From positions 1 to 35,406 of the forward strand of contig JAUIFY010000025.1 of assembly GCA_030430245.1 (NCBI GenBank): a DNA stretch of 35,406 nt, in the 5' to 3' direction. Shown piece after piece: positions 1-8,149 of the stretch. A program made the translations under genes and the position numbers. Under the pieces are notes generated by a model. The model did not search any database, was not told the DNA's origin, and saw only the letters and a program-made list of their open reading frames with translations. Source of the stretch: a bacterium (GTDB taxonomy: Bacteria > Desulfobacterota > Binatia > UBA12015). How positions within the stretch are numbered: the first letter of the stretch is position 1; the number at the start of each line of letters is the position of its first letter.

Positions 1-1146
1 GGGAGGATGGATGCGCTCCCCGTCGCTCCCAGTAGGAACGGCAGTGACGCTCGGCGTGGGCCCAGCCTTTTGCTGGGGCGAGTCACAGCCGTTCACAGCC
101 AGGGCGGAGGCGCTGAGCCCCAGCCCCGCCAGGAGCGTCGGCGCCACGTCGACCAGGCTCACGGGCGACTCGATCCGCGCTCCGGCCGGGATGCGCCGCG
201 GAAGCCGCATCGCCAGCGGGATCGCGATCGACCCTTCGTCGGCGAGCCAACCGTGTTGGAAGAAGTAGTCGTGATCGCCGAGCCCCTCGCCGTGATCGGC
301 CGTCAGGACGACGAGGGTGGAACCCGCCAGATGGAGGTCGTCGAGTGCCGCGAGGAGCTTTCCCGCCTGCGCGTCGGAGTGGCGCACCTCGGCCCGGTAG
401 CGCCACCGGTAGACCGAAGCGCGCCGGACGCCGGGAATCGCTTGATACCGGGGCAGAACTCCGAGCCCCGTGTTTCGGCGGACCGCTTCGAGAACGCGCT
501 CCGGGCGCGGGTCGTCGCGCGCCACGTCCCTGCGAACCGACTTCGGCGCGGAATCGTACGGCCCGTGGGGGTCCATCAGGTGCACCCACAGGAACCAGGG
601 CTCCGCCGGCGACGACTCGAGCCACTCCACGGCCCGCGCGACGCCCACCTCGTCCTTCGAAAAGCCGCGGCCCGGGTAGTCCGCGAACGACTCGTACGTC
701 TCGAAGCCCCGCCCGAAGCCGTACTCGGACGAGAGGATGCCGTTGCCGAAGAACGCCGCGGTACGGTAGCCCGCACGCGCCAGGCTCTCGGCGAGGACCG
801 GTACGTTCGACCCCAGAGACCAGCTGTTGGTGTAGACGCCGTGGGTCCCGCGGTAGGCTCCGGTGAGGAGAGAGGCGGTCGCCGTCCGCGTGGTCGGGGC
901 CGGCGTGGTCGCCGCGAGGAAGACGGTACCGGCATCGACGAGCGCGTCGAGGGACGGCGTCAGGTCACTCGGCCCCGACGCGACGTGGCCCAGATGGTCG
1001 GCGCGAAGCGTGTCGATCGTCAGGAGAAGGACGTTCGGGAGCCGGCCGTCTGCGAGACGCAGAGGCGGCGTCGGCTCCGGCCGCGGCGACGCCACGGCGA
1101 GGGCGATCGCCGCCACGACCGCCGCAAGGACGAGAATCCGCACCAC
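1..1146 (-). CDS. Sulfatase-like hydrolase, exported or membrane-anchored (partial)
   Basis: The reading frame is open to the left edge, so the C-terminus is missing (382 codons visible). An alkaline phosphatase/sulfatase fold is indicated by TIDTLRADHLG (about residues 43-53, metal-binding Asp45), the ASLLTG block (91-96), WVHLMDPHGPYD and LTADHGEGLGDH (second metal site). The position of the formylglycine Cys/Ser is Thr86, and the usual CxPxR is replaced by TRTAT, so classical sulfatase maturation is not expected. An N-terminal hydrophobic stretch (about 4-19) looks like a signal peptide or anchor. I chose the GTG at 1146, one of two adjacent GTG codons, because a stop in the same frame (the thiolase stop) lies 33 bases upstream. 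It follows the thiolase closely and may be co-transcribed. The substrate is unknown; a phosphodiesterase or phosphotransferase is also possible. Confidence 0.85.
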   Translation of the reverse strand, partial: MVRILVLAAVVAAIALAVASPRPEPTPPLRLADGRLPNVLLLTIDTLRADHLGHVASGPSDLTPSLDALVDAGTVFLAATTPAPTTRTATASLLTGAYRGTHGVYTNSWSLGSNVPVLAESLARAGYRTAAFFGNGILSSEYGFGRGFETYESFADYPGRGFSKDEVGVARAVEWLESSPAEPWFLWVHLMDPHGPYDSAPKSVRRDVARDDPRPERVLEAVRRNTGLGVLPRYQAIPGVRRASVYRWRYRAEVRHSDAQAGKLLAALDDLHLAGSTLVVLTADHGEGLGDHDYFFQHGWLADEGSIAIPLAMRLPRRIPAGARIESPVSLVDVAPTLLAGLGLSASALAVNGCDSPQQKAGPTPSVTAVPTGSDGERIHPP

Positions 1147-1179
1147 GAGGCTCGTCGACCCTCGATGAGGGTCCCGAAC

Positions 1180-2343
1180 TCAGAGACGCTCGATGATCGT
1201 CCCGGTGCCGAGGCCGCCGCCACAGCACATCGAGATGAGACCGTGCTTGCCCCCGGTGCGCTCGAGCTCGTGCAGCGCCGTCGTGATCAGACGCGCTCCG
1301 GTGCAGCCCGTGGGATGCCCCAGAGCGATCGCTCCGCCGTTGGGGTTCACGCGCTCGGGGTTCGGCTGCAGCTCCTTCTCCCACGCGAGGACGACGGTCG
1401 CGAACGCCTCGTTCACCTCGAACGTGTCGATCTGATCGACGGAGAGGCCGGTCTGCGAGAGCACCTTGCGCGACGCGGGAATCGGTCCCTCGAGCATCTT
1501 CACCGGGTCGCAGCCGACGAGCGTCGTGGCGGAGATCCGCGCGCGCGGCCGGAGGCCGAGCTCCTTCGCCTTGGCCGGCGAGGCCAACAGGATGGCCGCC
1601 GCACCGTCCGAGACTTGCGAGGACGAACCCGCGGTGTGCACTCCACCTTCCTCGACCGCCTTGAGACTCGCGAGCTTCTCGAGCGACGTCTCGCGCAAGC
1701 CTTCGTCGCGTACGACCTCGCGCATCTCGCCCGTCGGCTTGCCCTCGTCGTCGACGACGGGAGCGGTGATCGGCGTCACCTCGCGGTCGAAGTGGCCGGC
1801 CTCCCACGCCTTCGCCGCGCGCTCCTGGCTTCGGAGACCGAATCGGTCGGTATCCTCGCGAGTCACGCCATAGTCCTTGGCGATCATCTCGGCGCCCTGG
1901 AACTGCGACGTGGGCGCGTACCGCTCCACGTAGGACGGGGTCATCGGGAATCCGCCCTTCATGTTCGAGCCGAGCGGAACGCGCGTCATCATCTCGACTC
2001 CGCACGCGAGGACGAGGTCCTCGATGCCAGACCCGATCAGACCGGCCGCGACCGATGTCGCCTGCTGTGACGAGCCGCACTGGCTGTCGACCGTGGTCGA
2101 CGCGACCTCGAGCGGCAGCCCCGCCGCGAGCCACGCCACGCGCGCGATGTTGAACGACTGCTCGCCGACCTGGGAGACGCATCCACCGACGACCTGCCCG
2201 ACCTGCGCGGGGTCCACGCCCGAACGATCGATCGCCGCCTTCTGGACGGCGCCGAGAAGATCGGCCGGCATCATCCCCGCGAACGCACCCTTGCGGCGAC
2301 CGATCGGACTACGGACGGCTTCGACGATCCAGACTTCTTCCAT
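1180..2343 (-). CDS. Acetyl-CoA acetyltransferase (thiolase)
   Basis: A full-length 387-residue thiolase, the usual size for the family. It would condense two acyl-CoA molecules or thiolytically cleave 3-ketoacyl-CoA in beta-oxidation, in the cytosol. The nucleophilic Cys is C89 in DSQCGSS, the NEAFA motif is at 311-315, the catalytic His is H343 in GHPTG, and the acid/base Cys is in MCCGGG (C373). The ending CCGGGLGTGTIIERL resembles degradative thiolases of actinobacteria and deltaproteobacteria, including steroid-side-chain types, but substrate chain length cannot be read from sequence. It sits between a LuxR-type regulator upstream and a sulfatase-like gene 33 bases downstream, all on the minus strand. 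Confidence 0.93.
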   Translation of the reverse strand: MEEVWIVEAVRSPIGRRKGAFAGMMPADLLGAVQKAAIDRSGVDPAQVGQVVGGCVSQVGEQSFNIARVAWLAAGLPLEVASTTVDSQCGSSQQATSVAAGLIGSGIEDLVLACGVEMMTRVPLGSNMKGGFPMTPSYVERYAPTSQFQGAEMIAKDYGVTREDTDRFGLRSQERAAKAWEAGHFDREVTPITAPVVDDEGKPTGEMREVVRDEGLRETSLEKLASLKAVEEGGVHTAGSSSQVSDGAAAILLASPAKAKELGLRPRARISATTLVGCDPVKMLEGPIPASRKVLSQTGLSVDQIDTFEVNEAFATVVLAWEKELQPNPERVNPNGGAIALGHPTGCTGARLITTALHELERTGGKHGLISMCCGGGLGTGTIIERL

Positions 2344-2392
2344 GGCAGATGCTCCCTTCGCGCCCAGCGGGTCGGTGGATGGTTCCTCCAGA

Positions 2393-2402
2393 CCGCTAGC
2401 GG
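2393..2402. promoter_or_regulatory. 10-base perfect palindrome between regulator and thiolase
   Basis: CCGCTAGCGG is a perfect 10-base palindrome in the 78-base gap between the response regulator stop and the thiolase start, 50 bases before the thiolase ATG. It may be part of an operator or only chance in GC-rich DNA. No clear promoter boxes were seen beside it. Confidence 0.2.
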
Positions 2403-2421
2403 AGCGCGGGGGCGCCGTCCA

Positions 2422-3129
2422 TCAGTCGTCCATTCGGATCAGGCCGCGTTGGACCGCCTCGTACACCGCCTCGCCGCGCGAGTTCACCTCGAGCTTCTCG
2501 TAGATGTGGCGCACGTGCGAGGTGACCGTGTGGGCCGAGATGGAGAGGAGCGACGCGATCTCCGGAAAGGTGAACCCCTTGGCGATCAACCGAAGGATCT
2601 CGGTCTCCCGGGCGGTGAGCGTCGCGCGGGCGCGCATCACCTCGGAATCACCCTCCGCGCCGAGCAGCGGGTCGGTCGTCGCATCGCTTCGAAAGCGCTC
2701 CAGGAGACGTCGCGCGATCGGCGCGCTCATGGGAGATCCACCTTCCATGAGCTGCATCACCGACTCGCCGATCGCCTCGGACGTCCCGTCCTTCAACAGG
2801 TACCCACTGGCACCCGCCTCGATCGAGCTGATCACGTTCTTCTCGTCGCCGAAGACGGTCACGACCATGATCTGCGAGCCCGGGGTGGCCTCCCGCGCGA
2901 ACCGGATCAGCTCGATGCCGTTGCCATCCGGCAGCCCGAGATCCGTCAGGAGGACGTCGGGCTTGCCCGCGACGAGGTCGTCTCGCGCCTCGGTCACGGT
3001 CCCCCGGGCGGCGATGAGATCCAGCCGGGGATGCGCGTCGATGGCCCGCGCCAGGTGGGCGCGGGTCGGCTCGTCGTCCTCCACCAGGAGGACGGAGTAT
3101 CGCGGATTCGTGGATTCTCGGGCGGTCAT
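2422..3129 (-). CDS. LuxR/NarL-family response regulator
   Basis: A two-domain response regulator of 235 residues. The N-terminal receiver begins YSVLLVEDDEPTR (acidic pocket), has the phospho-acceptor Asp in LLTDLGLPDGNG (about residue 63 from this start) and the conserved Lys in YLLKDG (about 113). The C-terminal LuxR-type helix-turn-helix runs from LTARETEILRLIAKG to VQRGLI (about 171-231). I chose ATG 3129 (MTARES) because the receiver begins 10-12 residues later; an upstream in-frame start at 3177 adds 16 residues without domain content. No histidine kinase is adjacent; the nearest in the window is the soluble kinase at 17086-18240. The thiolase 78 bases downstream is a possible target or co-transcribed gene. 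Confidence 0.92.
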   Translation of the reverse strand: MTARESTNPRYSVLLVEDDEPTRAHLARAIDAHPRLDLIAARGTVTEARDDLVAGKPDVLLTDLGLPDGNGIELIRFAREATPGSQIMVVTVFGDEKNVISSIEAGASGYLLKDGTSEAIGESVMQLMEGGSPMSAPIARRLLERFRSDATTDPLLGAEGDSEVMRARATLTARETEILRLIAKGFTFPEIASLLSISAHTVTSHVRHIYEKLEVNSRGEAVYEAVQRGLIRMDD

Positions 3130-3219
3130 CCGTCGTTCTCGTGACGGAGCATACGCGGTGGGCCCGCCGGAGCGCATCCCCCGATCGTGGGATGCCGGGA
3201 AGGGATACGACCGCCGCCG

Positions 3220-4599
3220 TCAGGCCGACTCGATCTCGGCTCGAGCCCGGGCGACGACCTCCTCCACCATCGCCCGAAGCTCGTCCCGGCGCTTCTCGCT
3301 GCTCGCCTCGAAGCGGAGGACGAGGGCGGGCTGCGTGTTCGAGGCACGGACGAGCCCCCAGCCGTCGCCGAAGTCGGCTCGGACGCCGTCGACGTCGTTC
3401 ACGGGCCAATCGGCGCGCAGCATCTCGGTCACCCTGTCGGCGACCGCGAACTTCACGGTGTCGGGACAGTCGACGCGGATCTCGGGCGTCGTGTACGCGG
3501 GCGGCAATCCGTCCAACAGATCGAGCAGCGTACCGTCGGACCGCGCGAGGATCTCGAGCAGTCGCGCGCCCGCGTAGACCGCGTCGTCGTAGCCCAGGAA
3601 GCGATCGGCGAAGAACATGTGGCCGCTCATCTCCCCGCCCACGACCGCGTCGGTCTCCTTCATCTTGGCCTTGATCAGCGAGTGGCCGGTCTTCCACATG
3701 ATCGGCTTGCCGCCGATCCGCTCGACCTCGTCGAACAGACGCTGCGAGCACTTGACCTCGCTGATGACGACGCTTCCCGGCCGACGCGAGAGGATCTCGC
3801 GCGCGAAGATCACCAGAAGCTCGTCCCCCCAGAGAATCTTGCCGCCCGGCGCGACGACGCCCAGCCGGTCGGCATCCCCGTCGAAGGCGACGCCGAGGTC
3901 GGCGCCCTCCGCGTCGACCGTGCGGATCAGATCCTCGAGGTTCTCGGGCAACGTCGGATCCGGGTGGTGGTTCGGGAAGCGCCCGTCGGGGTCGCAGTAC
4001 AGCTCGATCACGTCGCAACCGAGATTCCGCAGCACCTCGGGACCGACCGGACCCCCCGCGCCGTTCCCCGCGTCCGCGACGACCTTGAGCTTTCGCGGCA
4101 GGACCCCGAACTGGTCCTTGCAGTAGTCGAAGTAGGGCCCGAGGACCTCGACCGTCTCCACACGCCCCTGGCCGTCGACGAAGGTCCCGGCCTCGATCTC
4201 GTCGTGCAGAGACGTGATGGCGTCGCCGTACATCGACTCGCGACCCAGACACATCTTGAAGCCGTTGTACTCCGACGCGTTGTGGCTCGCCGTGACCTCG
4301 ACGCCGCCGTCCACGGGGTAGTGGAAGAGCGAGAAGTACATGAGCGGCGTGGGACACTGGCCGATGTCGAGCACGGTCACGCCGCACTCCGTGAGGCCCC
4401 GAATCAGGGCGTCGGCGTAGGAGTCGGACGTCAGGCGGCAGTCGCGGCCGACCGCCACCTTCACCTCGCGGTCGGGGTGCAGGCGCTTCACGCGCGAGCC
4501 GAACGCCCGGCCCAGCGCCCAGGCGAAGTCCGCGTCGAACTCCTCACCCGCAATGCCGCGGATGTCGTACTCGCGGAAGATCGTCGGGGTCATTTTCAT
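3220..4599 (-). CDS. manB: Phosphomannomutase/phosphoglucomutase
   Basis: A 459-residue alpha-D-phosphohexomutase of the AlgC/ManB type, interconverting mannose- or glucose-6-phosphate and 1-phosphate for nucleotide-sugar and envelope polysaccharide synthesis. All four active-site loops are present: the phosphoserine loop TASHNASEYNG (S105), the metal loop FDGDADRLG (D240, D242, D244), the sugar-binding loop GEMSGHMFF (E323, S325, H327) and the phosphate loop RASNTQP (418-424). The residue after SHN is Ala rather than the usual Pro. The start ATG at 4599 overlaps the pdxA stop (ATGA); a second ATG two codons later is also possible. Third gene of the surA-pdxA-manB cluster. Sugar specificity is inferred only from overall resemblance. 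Confidence 0.93.
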   Translation of the reverse strand: MKMTPTIFREYDIRGIAGEEFDADFAWALGRAFGSRVKRLHPDREVKVAVGRDCRLTSDSYADALIRGLTECGVTVLDIGQCPTPLMYFSLFHYPVDGGVEVTASHNASEYNGFKMCLGRESMYGDAITSLHDEIEAGTFVDGQGRVETVEVLGPYFDYCKDQFGVLPRKLKVVADAGNGAGGPVGPEVLRNLGCDVIELYCDPDGRFPNHHPDPTLPENLEDLIRTVDAEGADLGVAFDGDADRLGVVAPGGKILWGDELLVIFAREILSRRPGSVVISEVKCSQRLFDEVERIGGKPIMWKTGHSLIKAKMKETDAVVGGEMSGHMFFADRFLGYDDAVYAGARLLEILARSDGTLLDLLDGLPPAYTTPEIRVDCPDTVKFAVADRVTEMLRADWPVNDVDGVRADFGDGWGLVRASNTQPALVLRFEASSEKRRDELRAMVEEVVARARAEIESA

Positions 4600-5678
4600 C
4601 GCGAACCTTTCCTTGCCGATCGGGCTCCGGATTGTCGAGTCGGCCGACGCGGCACCGCGTGGACCGGCGCCAGCTCCAGGGCCATCTCGAGCGCCGCACG
4701 CATGCTGCTCGGATCGGCCTTCCCGGTCCCGGCGAGATCGTAGGCGGTTCCGTGATCGGGTGACGTCCGGACGAACGGCAGGCCGAGGGTGACGTTCACG
4801 GCGCGGTGGACGTCGCGTTGCTTGATCGGGACGAGGCCCTGGTCGTGGTACATGGCGATGATCGCATCGGCCGGCGGACCGAGCGCCGAGAAGAGGGTGT
4901 CGGCGGGATGCGGCCCCGTGACCTCGAGACCGCGGCGGCGCAGACGGCGGATCGCCGGAGTGATGACCCGCGACTCCTCATCGCCGTAGACGCCGCCGTC
5001 CCCCGCATGGGGGTTGAGTGCGGCCACCGCGATCCGGGGGGAACGGATGCGCCACCAGCGGCGCAGATGGTCGGCCGTCATGGCGATCGTGTCGGCGATG
5101 CCGCGTGCGTCCAGCCGTTCGGCGACCGAGCGCAGCGGAAGGTGGATCGTCGCGAGCACGACGCGCAGGTCGTCCACCGCCATCATCATGCGGACGTCCC
5201 CGACCCCGCAGAGCTCTCCGAGAATCTCGGTGTGACCCGTCCGCGCGACGCCGGCGCGCGCGAACCACTCCTTGCTGACGGGCGCCGTGCAGAGCGCGTC
5301 GACGACGCCGCGGCGCGCCAGGTGGACGGCGGTGCGGATCGACTCGTAGGCCACCCGAGCGGTCGCGCGGCCCGGCCGACCGGGGCGGCGCTGGGCGGCG
5401 GTCAGCGGACGAACCGGCTTCTCGATCCCCGGGGCGACCAGCCTCAGTCCGCGCCCGGTCGGAACCCCACGCTGCTCCAGCTCGTCGACGGTGACCGGAT
5501 CGATGGGTGTCGCGAGGCCGAGCCGACGCGCGGCATCCCGCGTCGCACCGAGATCGCCGAACAGGAGCGGCCGACAGGCGAGCCGCCGTCCGCGGAGCGC
5601 TCGTAGAGCGACCTCCGGCCCGACCCCGGCTGGATCACCCAGCGTGATCGCCAGAACCGGAAGTGTCTTCGTCGCCAT
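4596..5678 (-). CDS. pdxA: 4-hydroxythreonine-4-phosphate dehydrogenase
   Basis: A 360-residue PdxA of normal size plus a short basic tail. It oxidises 4-phosphohydroxy-L-threonine with NAD in the DXP-dependent route to pyridoxal 5'-phosphate. Seen in the sequence: the N-terminal ITLGDPAGVGPE block, GHTE (H149), the metal-binding histidines in TIHLPL (H179), NPHAGDGG (H224) and YHDQG (H278), and the TSPDHGTAYDLAG signature. The ATG at 5678 lies inside the upstream surA-like gene, giving a 44-base overlap; TLPVLAITLGDPAG follows at once, so no later start fits. Gene order surA-pdxA matches the known enterobacterial arrangement. The stop overlaps the manB start, suggesting translational coupling. 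Confidence 0.95.
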   Translation of the reverse strand: MATKTLPVLAITLGDPAGVGPEVALRALRGRRLACRPLLFGDLGATRDAARRLGLATPIDPVTVDELEQRGVPTGRGLRLVAPGIEKPVRPLTAAQRRPGRPGRATARVAYESIRTAVHLARRGVVDALCTAPVSKEWFARAGVARTGHTEILGELCGVGDVRMMMAVDDLRVVLATIHLPLRSVAERLDARGIADTIAMTADHLRRWWRIRSPRIAVAALNPHAGDGGVYGDEESRVITPAIRRLRRRGLEVTGPHPADTLFSALGPPADAIIAMYHDQGLVPIKQRDVHRAVNVTLGLPFVRTSPDHGTAYDLAGTGKADPSSMRAALEMALELAPVHAVPRRPTRQSGARSARKGSR

Positions 5679-6693
5679 CGTCTTCCGACGACGGTTCGCT
5701 CGCGGACGAACCGGCGGCCGCCGCGCTCCCCGGAGGCTCGAGGCGCCGCACGATCGCGTGTCCCTCGGTCAGATCGCTCTCGACGTAGTCCTGGAAGCGC
5801 TCTTCGACCGCCTGCGCGTACAGACGCTCGGTGATCTGCGCCTCGACGTCGGCGAGCGGAACGTAGTCGCTCGCCTCGATCTCGTCGACGGTGAGGATGT
5901 GGACTCCGGCGCCCGTTCGCACCGGCGGGCCGACCTGTCCCTTCTTCAGGCCGAACGCGAGCTCCTCGAGCTGCGGAATCATCTGGCCCTTCTTCATCCA
6001 ACCGAGGCTTCCGCCGTCCGACGCCTCCGGGCCCTGCGAGTACTTCTTGGCGACGGAGGCGAACGACTGCCCGGCGTTCAGGTCCTGCAGGGCCATCTGC
6101 GCTGCCGCCGCGACCTGCTGCTGCTGGGTCTCCGACGCGTTCGGCGGAAGGACGAAGAAGATCTGCCGGATGTGGACGGCTCCCGCCTTGGCGAACATGT
6201 CCTTGTTGTCGTCGTAGAACTTCTGGACGTCCGCCGACGTGACATTCACGTCCTGCCGGATCCGCCGCATGATGAGCTGGTTCTTCAACAGCTCCTTCGC
6301 GATCTGCGTCTTGTAGGTCTCGACCGTGAAGCCCTGCTGGGCGAGCGCCGCGGCGAGCGACGCGTCGTCGAGATTGTTCCCGCGCTTGATCTCCTCGATG
6401 TAGAGGTCGACGTCCTCCTTCGAGACCGACAGGCCGAGCCGCCGGCTCTCGAGGCGCACGAGGGTCTCGCCGATCAGGAGCTCGAGCGCCTTGGCCCGGT
6501 CCTCCTTGCTCACGTTGTTCGGATCGGCACCGCCGTTCAGGCGGATGAAGCGCTCGAGCTCGAACTGGGTGATCGGCGAGCCGTCGACCGTCGCCACGAT
6601 CCGGTCGACGACGATCGCCTCCGCCGGCCGTGTGAAGCCGAGGATCGCGGCCACGGCCGCGAGGGCGAGCAGCGGGTGTCCGAACCGGGTCAT
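5635..6693 (-). CDS. surA: SurA-like periplasmic peptidyl-prolyl isomerase/chaperone
   Basis: A 352-residue protein with a signal peptide (hydrophobic stretch to about residue 26, cleavage near AEA), a SurA N-terminal chaperone region (about 27-165) and one parvulin (PpiC-type rotamase) domain (about 170-268). The domain begins VHIRQIFFVLP and contains GGSLGWMKKGQMIP, LKKGQVGPPVRTGAGVHILTV. E. coli SurA has two parvulin domains; only one is present here. Family role: outer membrane protein folding in the periplasm. The C-terminal tail is Ser/Asp/Glu-rich and its last residues are encoded in the 44-base overlap with pdxA. First gene of the surA-pdxA-manB cluster, divergent from the HAD gene across about 77 bases. 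Confidence 0.88.
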   Translation of the reverse strand: MTRFGHPLLALAAVAAILGFTRPAEAIVVDRIVATVDGSPITQFELERFIRLNGGADPNNVSKEDRAKALELLIGETLVRLESRRLGLSVSKEDVDLYIEEIKRGNNLDDASLAAALAQQGFTVETYKTQIAKELLKNQLIMRRIRQDVNVTSADVQKFYDDNKDMFAKAGAVHIRQIFFVLPPNASETQQQQVAAAAQMALQDLNAGQSFASVAKKYSQGPEASDGGSLGWMKKGQMIPQLEELAFGLKKGQVGPPVRTGAGVHILTVDEIEASDYVPLADVEAQITERLYAQAVEERFQDYVESDLTEGHAIVRRLEPPGSAAAAGSSASEPSSEDDGDEDTSGSGDHAG

Positions 6694-6770
6694 CCGGGTT
6701 CTCTACTGGAAACGCCAGGATCTGGCCATGCGGAGTGGCGGGGCCCCGAGCGGCATGCGATCTCAATGCC

Positions 6771-7448
6771 ATGCTCCTCCCGCGGCGTCCCATGTACGTG
6801 ATCTTCGACATGGACGGCGTGCTCCTCGCGACGGAGCAGATCTACACCGACGTCACGCAGGAGATCGTCGGACGCTGGGGGAAGACGTTCGACTGGTCGA
6901 TCAAGAGCAACATGGTCGGTCGGCCCTCGATCGAGTCGGCCCGCTATCTCGTGAAGACGCTCGACCTGCCGATCGAGCCCGAAGCGTACCTGCGCGAGCG
7001 CGAGGCCGCCTTCCAGACTCGTATGCCCGAGGCCGAGCCGATGCCCGGCGCGGTCGAGCTCGTACGCGGGCTCTCCGAGCGGGGGGTGCCGATGGCGGTC
7101 GCCACGAGCTCCCACCGGCACATGTTCGATCTGAAGACCCGGCGCCACGGGGAGTGGTTCCGCCTGTTCGACTGCGTCGTGCTGGGCGACGACCCGCGGA
7201 TCGCGCGGGGGAAGCCCGCGCCGGACATCTTCCTGCTCGCCGCGAAGGAGCTGGGCGCCGCCCCCGAGACCTGCCTCGTGTTCGAGGACGCCCCGTCGGG
7301 CGTCGAAGCCGCCCGCGCGGCCGGCATGCTCGTGGTCGGACTGCCCGACCCCGGTCTGGACCCGGAGCGACTCGCCGGTGCGCATCACATCACCCATTCG
7401 CTGACCGAGATCCGGCCGTGCGACATCGGCCCCGAGGCGAAGCCCTGA
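6771..7448 (+). CDS. HAD-superfamily phosphatase, subfamily IA
   Basis: A haloacid dehalogenase-type phosphatase of about 225 residues. Motif I is FDMDGVLLATE (D13 nucleophile, D15), motif II is ATSSH (T112/S113), motif III is the Lys of GKPAPDIF (K148), and motif IV is FEDAPSGVEAA (E172, D173). A helical cap lies between motifs I and II. The pattern resembles pseudouridine-5'-phosphatase, 2-deoxyglucose-6-phosphatase and beta-phosphoglucomutase relatives; the substrate cannot be assigned. The open frame extends to 6735, but the ATG at 6771 or at 6792 (MYVIFDMDG) is more likely since the fold begins there. The Nudix gene follows after 17 bases, so the two are probably one transcript. Confidence 0.88.
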   Translation: MLLPRRPMYVIFDMDGVLLATEQIYTDVTQEIVGRWGKTFDWSIKSNMVGRPSIESARYLVKTLDLPIEPEAYLREREAAFQTRMPEAEPMPGAVELVRGLSERGVPMAVATSSHRHMFDLKTRRHGEWFRLFDCVVLGDDPRIARGKPAPDIFLLAAKELGAAPETCLVFEDAPSGVEAARAAGMLVVGLPDPGLDPERLAGAHHITHSLTEIRPCDIGPEAKP

Positions 7449-7465
7449 GCAGGGCCGGCGCGACG

Positions 7466-8149
7466 ATGGACGCGGCGACGGTCGTGCTGCTGCGCGACGG
7501 GCGCGACGGACTCGAGCTGCTGATGGTCCGACGCGACTCGCGCATCGCGTTCGCGGGCGGGCATTGGGTCTTCCCGGGCGGCCGCGTCGACGACGAGGAT
7601 CGCGCGGGGGTCGAGGGCGAGATCGAAGCCGCCCGCCGCGCCGCGGTGCGCGAGGCGATGGAAGAGGTCGGCCTCTCCCTGGACGGAGGTGGTCTGATCC
7701 CGTTCTCGCATTGGACGCCGCCCGCGATCGCGCCGAAGCGCTACCTCACGTGGTTCTTCGTCGCCGAGGCGACGACCGACGCGGTGACGATCGACGACCA
7801 CGAGATCCGCGACCACGCATGGCTCCGGCCCGCCGACGCGCTCGCGCGCCGCAACGCGGGCGAGATCGAGCTCGGACCGCCGACGTGGATCACGCTCGAG
7901 CAGCTCCGGCACTGCCGTTCGGTCGGCGAAGCGCTCGACGGGGCGCGGAGCAACGAGCCGGAGCGCTTCGCGACGCGCATCGCCGGAGTCGACGGCGGCG
8001 CCGTCGCGCTCTACCACGGCGACGCCGGCTACGAGGCGACGGACGCGAACGTCCCGGGCCCGCGCCATCGGCTCTGGATGGTCGCCGATGGGTGGCGGTA
8101 CGAGCGCGACGAGTCACCCCGCGCGCGAGAAGCGCCGTCGAAACGATGA
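7466..8149 (+). CDS. Nudix hydrolase
   Basis: A 227-residue Nudix-fold hydrolase cleaving a nucleoside diphosphate linked to another moiety, probably cytosolic. The Nudix box is intact: G48, E54, then REAMEEVGL at 62-70 with the metal-binding Glu pair E66/E67. It is preceded by HWVFPGGRVDDED, as seen in CoA-diphosphatase-like NUDT7/NUDT19 relatives, and the long C-terminal half with WITLEQLRHC also fits that branch. Substrate assignment remains inference. The open frame runs far upstream through the HAD gene in another frame, so the ATG at 7466 (MDAATVVLLRDG) is chosen because the Nudix fold begins there. Its stop overlaps the next ATG by ATGA. Confidence 0.9.
   Translation: MDAATVVLLRDGRDGLELLMVRRDSRIAFAGGHWVFPGGRVDDEDRAGVEGEIEAARRAAVREAMEEVGLSLDGGGLIPFSHWTPPAIAPKRYLTWFFVAEATTDAVTIDDHEIRDHAWLRPADALARRNAGEIELGPPTWITLEQLRHCRSVGEALDGARSNEPERFATRIAGVDGGAVALYHGDAGYEATDANVPGPRHRLWMVADGWRYERDESPRAREAPSKR

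Noticed and set aside
7..2070. 687-codon plus-strand open frame
   Set aside because: It is the antisense shadow of the sulfatase-like and thiolase genes; its Arg/Gly/Ala-rich translation has no domain, and the genes opposite have clear catalytic motifs.
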